Assembly (NCBI GenBank): GCA_030847615.1
Contig: JAUMIR010000004.1
Coordinates: 104,732,001 to 104,796,000, forward strand
Direction: 5' to 3'
DNA length: 64,000 bases
From: Gambelia wislizenii
Taxonomy: Eukaryota > Chordata > Lepidosauria > Squamata > Crotaphytidae
Positions 56,836-64,000 of the stretch are shown here, piece by piece. Numbering within the stretch: position 1 is the first letter of the stretch; each line of letters opens with the position of its first letter. A program made the translations under genes and the position numbers. The notes beneath the pieces were generated by a model. It saw nothing but the letters and a program-made list of their open reading frames with translations, did not search any database and had not been told where the DNA came from.

Positions 56836-58057
56836 TTCAGAGGGAATGCTGTGGATGTGGTGTATCTTGATTTCAGTAAGGCGTTTGACAAGGTACCCCA
56901 CAATATCCTTGCAAAAAAGTTAGGGACATGTGGGTAGACAATGCGACTGTTAGATGGATTTATAATTGGTTGACCAACTGATCCCAAAGGGTGCACACCA
57001 GTGTCTCCTCTTCATCCTGGAGAGAAGTGACCAGTGGGGTGCCACAGGGTTCTGTCCTGGGTCCAGTGCTATTCAATATCTTTTATCAATGAGGGAATAG
57101 AGGGCATGCTTATCAAGTTTTCAGATGACACCAAATTAGGAGGGGTAACTAATACCCTAGAAGACAGGCTCAGAATTCAAAATGACCTTAACAGATTAGA
57201 AAGCTGGGCCAAAATGAACAAAATGAATTTCAACGGGGAGAAATGTACTACACTTGGGCAGTAAAAATGAAATGCACAGATATTGTTTATTTTTTATTTA
57301 TCTGAAGATAACTTTATTCTTTTAATAAGTATGTATCATAAAAATGCACAGATATTGGATGGGTGACACCTGGCTTGATGAAAGAACATGTGAAAGGGAT
57401 CTAGGAGTCATAGTGGACCACAATCTGAACAAGAGTCAGCATTGTGATGCAGCAGCTAAAAAAGCCAATGCGATTCTAGGCTGCATCAATAGGAGTATTG
57501 TGTCTAGATCAAGGAAGGTAATAGTGCCACTCTATTCTGCTTTGTTCAGAACTCACCTGGAATACTGTGTCCAGTTCTGGGCACCACAATTCCAGAAGGA
57601 TATTGACAAGCTGGAAAGTGTCCAGAGGAGAGTGACCAAAATGGTGAAATGTCTGGAAGCCATGCCCTATGAGAAGCAGCTTAGGGAGTTGAGTATGCTT
57701 ATCCTGAAGAAGAGAAAGTTAAGAGGTAACATGATAGTCATGTTTAAATATTTGAAAGGATATCATACTGAGAATGGAGCAAGCTTGTTTTCTTCTAGTC
57801 CAGAGACTAGGACACAGAGCAATGGATTCAAACTACAGGAAAAGCAATTCCACCTAAACATTAGGAAGAATGTCCTGACAGTTAGAACTATTCGACAGGA
57901 GTATGCACTGCCTTGGAGTGTGGTAGGGTCTCCTTCTTTGGCAGTTTTTAACCAGAGGCAGGATGGCCATCTGTCGGGAATGCTTTGATTGTATATTCCT
58001 GCATGGCAGGGGGTTGGACTAGATGGCCCTTGTGGTCTCTTCGATTCTATGATTCGA
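56836..58057 (+). mobile_element. CR1 LINE, 5'-truncated, 3' half well preserved
   Basis: It starts within the reverse transcriptase (VDVVYLDFSKAFDKVPHNIL, motif A), passes frameshifts, and then has an open frame 57344-57988. That frame contains CERDLGVIVDHNLNKSQHCD, AAAKKANAILGCINRSIVSR and LEYCVQFWAPQFQKDIDKLE, the standard CR1 C-terminal region. It ends with GGGGTTGGACTAGATGGCC and TTCTATGATTCGATGA, the CR1 3' terminus. The host words TGAATG at 56830-56835 and 58058-58063 may be the target duplication. A 56-bp insertion lies at 57286-57341. Confidence 0.92.
57286..57341 (-). mobile_element. 56-bp insertion with 16-bp target duplication, inside the CR1
   Basis: The word AAATGCACAGATATTG occurs at 57270-57285 and 57342-57357, flanking a T-rich insert beginning TTTATTTTTTATTTATC. 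Read on the minus strand it ends in an A-rich tail, as for a severely 5'-truncated retrotransposed copy. The source is unknown. Confidence 0.75.
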
Positions 58058-59525
58058 TGAATGGCAATGACCAGGCCAAGCCAGCCAGCGTTTGCCTTGG
58101 TTCCTGTCACATGGCCACTCTATTGCAGGAAGTAGGTGGGCCAAGGAGCCTTCAAGTCTTCACGGAACATGGTGGATAACTAGCAAACAGGTGATCTGTA
58201 CAGGCCCTCATAATGTGTTTGATGTACCGGTACTAGAGAATCTACCTTACTGGAGATGTTTAAAGAGCAGATTAAACAGCCATTTTGTTGGTGTTCAAAT
58301 GGTAGACCAATTTAAGGTAGACCAATTTAAGGACTTCTTGTGGGCATTGCCATGTAGATGTCCAAGGATATTCATCAGTTAAGGTGAGACTACATATTAT
58401 TATAATGGCAAGAACAGGTATTAACTTGTAGGTACAAAAATATATCTTCTCTCATTTGTAGGTGCAAAGAATTCTTGATTATTGTGGGGAGTCCCTACCA
58501 TGCTTTTTTCAATGGCAGCTTGAGTATCCCAGCCTTTTACCAAACCTCTAAAATAACCCCCTGGGATGACTTGTTTCATCTGTATGAAGTAGCCCTGGAG
58601 CAGACAGAAGGCAGACTGTTCTCACAGTCACATTTACAAATGTCCTCTTTTTAGTTTAAATTTTATGTGGCTCAGGATAATATATAGCTTCTTAATTCCA
58701 ACTGTCAGATGAAAGAGAAAAAATGTGTGCCACTTGAATTTTTTATAACCTTCACCAGTCTAGCTTGTACATTTGGTCTCAATGATGCTTTCTGTCTCTT
58801 AATGAAGGCCAAATGTAAATTACCCCCTGTCAGCTTACAACAGCTGGAGTCTCTTTTCTTGACTCTTACCATAGAGTAAGAAGTAGAGGCTTGAGAAGGT
58901 CGGAGAAGTTAACTGGCACAAGCTGATAGTGACAGATTCATGTTAATGGGGGTTAATTAGCATTGCTTGTGGCCCCTGTCATGAATTATGAATATTCACT
59001 TAAGCTCCTGTTCCATACTTCAGTGGTCTTCTAATTATTTATAGTCGTTTTAGGAAAAGGTTAGTTTTCATACTCACTCTTTGAATGGGGATTAGAAATC
59101 TCATCATATGGTTTGCCAACAAAAATGTTTAGTTTAGTAGCCCCAAGCAGACAAATGTGGCCACATAGGGGAATAAGTGGGTGTGAAACTATAAGATAAC
59201 TGTGGCTTGCTAGGATTGGTGTTGTGAATACGGAATAGTTAATGGATGTTCCATGATATATATCTGTCTCCCAGAGGTTGGGAAATAGGATGTGTTGGAC
59301 AGTGCAGAGCACTGCAGAGTAAGATGTAGTGTAGTTATTTACTGGTATTATTTGTGTAGCTATTTATTGGTAATATTTGTTAGATTTCTGCACCAACTTT
59401 CAAGCTTTTGTTGTCCTGGGATTTATATGTTTGTCTGTGTAAAAAAAAATTTGTTAAGATACTGCTGCATTCTGTTGATTAGCCTGAGCCTTTGGTCTAC
59501 TAAGTTTTTTATTGAGAATTTTATG

Positions 59526-60470
59526 GGTTCGTTTACACTTGGGGTGAAAATCCAGATGAAATTCAGACTACTCTGGCCCCAAGTTAAGCACCACACCTTA
59601 CCTGACCAAAAGCCCAAATCTTCACCCCTCATTGCTGCTGCAGGTATGCTGCCATTGCCTTCCCAGCCAGGCACTTCTGTGGCAGAGCCCTGCTGGTGCA
59701 CAGTTACTTGTTTTGAGGTCAGAACGAGATGCCCAGCCATGAGATCAACAGTGAAGGGGTAGCCCAATCAACCTCCTCACTGCTGATAATATGGCTTGTT
59801 CTGACCTCAGAGCAAATTACTGTGTGCCAGCAGGGTTCTGCCTTCCCGGCTAAGCTCAGTTGCTCACTCTGAGGTCAGAATGAGGCACCCATCTGTGTGA
59901 TCAAGGGTGAGGAGGTAGCCCGATTGACCTTGTCACCATTGAGTGCATGGCTGGGTGCCTTATTCTGACTTCAGAGCAACTGACTTCATGCCAGCCAATC
60001 ACAATCACTTGCTTTGAGGTCAGAACAAGGCATCCAGCCATGTGATCAATTGTGAGGAGGTTGATCAGGCTACTTCTTCATCATTGATCGTGTGGCTGGG
60101 CACCGTGTTCTGACCTCAGAGCAAGCAACTGCATGCCAGTGGCCACAGCAGCAATCTGTCCTACCTCCCCACCCACATCTGAATCCACAGTGGAGCCATT
60201 GTTCACACCACAGTTTTCTCCAGAGTCCACAAGCTGCAGAGAAAACGACAAGTTTTTGAAACTGGATTAAAGGTGGTATACCCTGAGTTTGGTATATATA
60301 GGGCCATACATTCTGTGTCCTTATTGCACCAGATTTGAGGATAAGGTTGCAAGTCATGTAGCTGTATTGCACTAGATTTGGGGGAGGTGAGGTTCATTTT
60401 TTTTCTATTGTGTAGACAAGTCCTCCAGCACACTCCTGGTATGTAAAGCGTGTTGCAGTGTAGACCCCAC
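59526..60470. repeat. Inverted-repeat minisatellite
   Basis: Units built on TGAGGTCAGAACRAGGC, CCAGCCATGTGATCAA and GTGAGGAGGTNG recur at about 59715, 59868 and 60016. Each alternates with its inverse (GCACCGTGTTCTGACCTCAG and similar near 59800, 59960 and 60105). The result is a chain of hairpin-forming units of about 150 bp. The left boundary GGGTTCGTTTACACTTGGGG and right-side GTGTAGACCCCAC may be inverted termini. Confidence 0.7.
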
Positions 60471-62429
60471 AAAAGCACTGTAGGGTAGCTCGATGTTATC
60501 CATATTTAGATTGGATTTTGGGGAATACTGGAATTTGGGGGGAAGGCAACTAAAATGTGATGGCCACTTAGCTTGGATACTTACTTTGGGGTCTGAAACT
60601 TTAAAGGTACTGTAGTTTAGTTTTAAAAACCATTTGGAGATAGTAGATGACATTGGGGGGCATATTTGACATTGCTTAACATAGTTTTTTTTTCCCCTTT
60701 TGTATTTGCTGTATACTAAACAAGTGTAGTTTTTCCTGACTGTTTGACTGGATTCTTTTGTTTGTTTATTTTTAACTTATTGTGATGTACACCGATACAT
60801 GGGATTGTAAATATTCTGTAAGAATAGCTCTGGAGTAAATGGATAGATCTTGTTTTTGTGCAGAATGCTTCTGTACCAAATACTTTGAAGCTGAAAGACT
60901 TGTTCAGTCCCTGTATAATAGAAATAAAATGTAAGAAATGCGGTTTTGAACAGTTTACATTTCTTTTTAAATAAAGTAAATTAAAATGGGAGGAGAGAGC
61001 GATGGTCCAGATAATGTAATGAAAATATGTACGAACTGAGATTTGAATCCTAACTTCTCAAGTTTGTAATACTGATTCTGTGATGCCAAATTAGGTTGCA
61101 TCTGCCCCAGATCATTTGCCAGCTACAAAGTGAAGGCTTTGAAAGCTGCCTCCCAAAAACATTAAGAGAATGGCTTGGTATGGGTTGATAGTATCAACTA
61201 GAGATCTATAAGTTTCTGAATATCCAGCTGTGGAGCCTGGTTTTGCTTTTTATTTTCTTTCCCTTTTCCAAAAGCTCTGATACACCAATTGTATATTCAG
61301 TTGCAGCCCGGTCTCTTCATGTTAATAAATGATCATGTATTCCTCTCATACCAGTGAGCATGTTAATAAAGTCAAAAGGTAAGAGTAACCAAAATAAGCA
61401 AACAGCATAAACTGTTAAGTTTATTAGAGAAAAGTGTGTAATAAAAGTGCATGTTGAGCAAATAGCAATAAGAGAGAACTTACTCTCTTGTAATTACATT
61501 TTGGAAATAACCTACTCAGATCACATTTCCAAGAATATAAACATAAATCTTCTAAAGTACATGTCTGCTGCTTGTTCATGAGGAGAGCATTTTTGGATGG
61601 ACCAAGCAGTAAGAACAACGATGTATTTGGCAGGGCTGCGTAAAGAAGTTTACACAGTGTCTGACTGCATGGTGTCTGGCTGTGATCTCTGCCTTTAGCC
61701 TCCAGCTTTCAAGGGGATAAAATGTCACCTAGTTCACTATTTTATTAAAAAAAAAAAAACAAATTTCTTTTGAGTACCATGCAGCTAGAGTGTGTGTCAT
61801 TTTTCTTCTTCCTCTTTTTGTTGTTGTTGTCTCCAGCCAGACTTAGTTTTCTTCCAAGAAGAGTAAAATGATATTCTCAGCTGTCATTTGCTTCAATTAG
61901 TAGGCCCTCCGTTTAGAAATGTGACAGAACTACTGCTACTCTTCCGCATTTCATGATTCTCTGGCCTTCATATGCAAGCTTTTTCTGTGTGTGCATATAG
62001 TAATATAAGTGATAACATTTCATACATCTTTTGAGATAGGAAAATAGTGCTAGTGGCTGTTGAGTGGCATAGGAGCAAGTTTCCATGAAAACTTGAGCCA
62101 TAATAAATTTGCTGTACTTCAAGATACAACATGATTATTGGTGGACTGTCCTCTATCCAAGAATCAATTTCTTGGTATTGCTGTGATTGCTGTCTCCATG
62201 GCTTGACGTAGTGTTTTGTCATTTCACAACTTGTTGCTTTCATCAGTCTCAGCAAGTTCCATTGATCTGGAACTTTTCCAATATGTTGTGGTTTTCTTTG
62301 CAATCATTCCGTATTAAAATTTTCATTTAATACTTAAGTAAAAAATGCCCATGTTATTTGGGCTGTGGATGGAAAAAACTTTGAGGAAAAAACTTTTTTC
62401 ACAATATTTATTGTTTAATCAGCAGGGTA

Positions 62430-62470
62430 TAAATAAATAAATAAATAAATAAATACATAAATAAATAAAT
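62430..62470. repeat. (AAAT)n microsatellite
   Basis: TAAA/AAAT tetranucleotides with one ACAT interruption. Confidence 0.9.
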
Positions 62471-62535
62471 ATTATTGTTTATTAATAATTAATGAGTTGC
62501 CACAACTCATGTGACAACTGAGTAATCTAAATGTA

Positions 62536-63732
62536 CAGTTGTCCCTTCACATTCGTGGGGGTTAGGTTCCGAAGACCCCCATGAATGTGAAAAATCCACG
62601 AATAATAACAGCCCCCCCCCGGCGTCCTGAAAGTGGCGACGGGGCCTTCGGAGGCCCCGTCGCTACTTTCCCCCCACCACCCTGCCGGCCCCATGAAAGT
62701 GGCGAGGGGGCCTCCAGAGGCCCCATCGCTACTTTTCCCCCACACCCACTGCACCTACTGAATGTGGCGATGGGGCCTTCAGAGGCCTTGTCGCTACTTT
62801 CCCCCCACCTCTCCCGGCCTCCCTCTGACCCATGGGTTTATTTTGGGGGGAGATACCTCACCCATGAGTGAAGCAGGGAAAGACATAAAAGAGGTGGACT
62901 TACCTGCTGGAGGTAGAGGAAGGCTGGGGGGCACGGTAGAGAGTGTGGGAGCAAGGTGGAGTTGGAGACAAGGAGGCAGCCTGAGTTAGCCATGGAGCAG
63001 AGCATGCGTTGCCGGCTAGTCTAGGAGCGATTATGCAGGCAGCTCCTCGGCTCCCAGACCCTCGGCTTCTTCCCTTCACAGCACTTACTCCCCCTCTCCA
63101 GAATGCCATGCACATGCACGCACACACGCACATGCACATTCTCCCCCTTCCCTCTTTTGGCAGCAGAGTCCCTCCCTCCCATCCACCGCCTTCCCCAGCC
63201 TCCCCAAGGCGGCTCCTCGAAACCAAGAGGCCCTCCCGCTCACTCACCATCTTCCCCGGCCTTCCCGAGGCAGCTCTGAGGCTTCAGAGCCACCTCAGGA
63301 AGACCAGGGAGAGGCCGGGCGGCCACCCTTCCGTTCGCCCCCCGCCTTCCCCAGCAGAGTCTTGCCTGCCGCCACCTTACCTGGCCTTTCCGAGGGAGCT
63401 CTGGGGAAGCAAGGAAGGCCTCAGGGATGGTGGTGGCCAGGTGGGGGGGAGGCCCCACCCTCCGCCTCCCTAAAGTGGTGATTGGTGCTTTGTAGCCCTG
63501 CCCGCCACTTTCCTCCACCCTCCCTGAAGTAGCGATCAGGGCTTCATAGCCCCGCCTGCCACTTTCCTCCCCCCTCCCTAAAGTGAGGCTTTGAAGCCCA
63601 GATCGCCACTTTAGGAAGGGTGGTGAGGTTGTGGGTGGGGGCCAGGGGGGGAAGGAGGCCTATGGCCACATGTCAACACAAATGGCTATACGTGTCAGTG
63701 CTGACACGCATGTCATAGGTTCGCCATCACCG
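62536..63732. repeat. CG-rich composite repeat
   Basis: Left end CAGTTGTCCCTTCACATTCG, preceded by TA, matches the Tigger-like copy at 30074. The right end (ATGTCATAGGTTCGCCATCA) is an inverted hAT-type terminus like that at 4460. The interior has three tandem units of about 65-70 bp at 62620-62820, each a hairpin (GTGGCGACGGGGCCTT with AGGCCCCGTCGCTAC), a C-rich middle with CA repeats, and a second hairpin array at 63470-63620. Frames of up to 154 codons are compositional. Confidence 0.7.
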
Positions 63733-64000
63733 GGCTAAGTATTACATCGAGTTTAGTCCTAAGTATCTGCCTTAAAATCAAAATGTTTGCTTTCAGAATG
63801 TGTTTATGGAAAGCACCCATTGTTCTCTGTGTTTAATGTCTTTTGATGTAGTTCAACTTTTGAGATAATGGAGGATACATATTTTTTTGAAAAAAAGTAT
63901 AATAATAACAATATTACCTTGAAGACAGACATACAACACTTTTCAGATAGACTGGGGATGCTTCCAATGGAATGATTTCTATGCACATAATACACCTTTT

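Larger units (their letters stand above)
56626..58170. mobile_element. hAT-like MITE split by a CR1
   Basis: 56626-56835 (GGCTCTTAACCTTTTCTTTA; CTTAACTCAAGATTTAAAAC) and 58058-58170 (AATGGCAATGACCAGGCCAA; GGCCACTCTATTGCAGGAAG) align, in order, to the reverse complement of the MITE at 19658-20027. The CR1 lies between. The far right terminus is missing. Confidence 0.75.
51923..64000 (+). other. FGGY: FGGY intron 4 (incomplete)
   Basis: Starts GTGAGTATG and runs past the window end. It contains Tigger-like, LINE, SINE, CR1, hAT-like and minisatellite blocks listed separately. Unassigned stretches are 51923-53080 (with a palindromic remnant at 52010-52115 and GT runs at 52545-52567), 53770-54470, 58171-59520, 60480-62425 and 63740-64000. 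Confidence 0.8.

Noticed and set aside
59526..60470. CRISPR-like array
   Set aside because: Units are inverted as well as direct, lengths vary, and the DNA is vertebrate intron.
63009..63518. 154-codon + strand and 92-codon minus-strand frames
   Set aside because: Overlapping frames in a GC-rich repeat, with no domain or splice support.
51923..64000. FGGY exon 5
   Set aside because: I looked for the next conserved block after LLWLKE (beginning NLREICW in orthologues) and saw no matching sequence with splice sites.

Overview
The window is nuclear DNA of a vertebrate, almost certainly a squamate reptile and possibly an iguanian lizard. It contains spliced exons, no operons, and a squamate mix of repeats: tRNA-derived Sauria-type SINEs with ACA tails, a 5S rRNA-derived SINE, CR1 and L2-type LINEs, a recent L1, a mariner, Tigger-like and hAT-like MITEs, and many palindromic elements. 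The species cannot be fixed from the sequence alone.

The only cellular gene I can support is FGGY (FGGY carbohydrate kinase domain containing), on the + strand. Three coding exons are clear: 42378-42578 (start codon), 48377-48488 and 51771-51922. They have consensus splice sites and compatible phases and encode the first 155 or so residues. The rest of the kinase lies beyond the right edge. A CG-rich block at about 20330-21003 ends in a strong donor (CAA|GTAAGT) and is the best candidate for the promoter and non-coding exon 1. On that model intron 1 is about 21.4 kb, intron 2 is 5.8 kb, intron 3 is 3.3 kb, and intron 4 runs off the window.

Layout: 1-20 kb is intergenic, with a degraded L2 (13.7-17.1 kb) carrying a nested SINE, a 5S-derived SINE (9.3 kb), a 1-kb fold-back element (9.6-10.6 kb) and several MITEs. 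20.1-21.0 kb is the presumed promoter. 21-42.4 kb is intron 1, with an L2 fragment, a mariner holding two further elements nested one inside the other (28.6-30.5 kb), LINE and SINE copies, and a young 5'-truncated L1 with a 21-bp target duplication (40.2-41.7 kb). Intron 3 carries a near-perfect palindrome of about 508 bp. Intron 4 carries Tigger-like elements, LINE and SINE copies, a CR1 inserted in a hAT-like element, an inverted-repeat minisatellite (59.5-60.5 kb) and a CG-rich composite repeat (62.5-63.7 kb).

The transposable elements are nearly all broken. The L1 C-terminal frame and a CR1 C-terminal frame remain open. I saw no rRNA, tRNA, CRISPR or prokaryotic content. I found no undescribed system with a demonstrable function. 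The most notable structures are the long palindrome, the nested transposons and the composite repeats.
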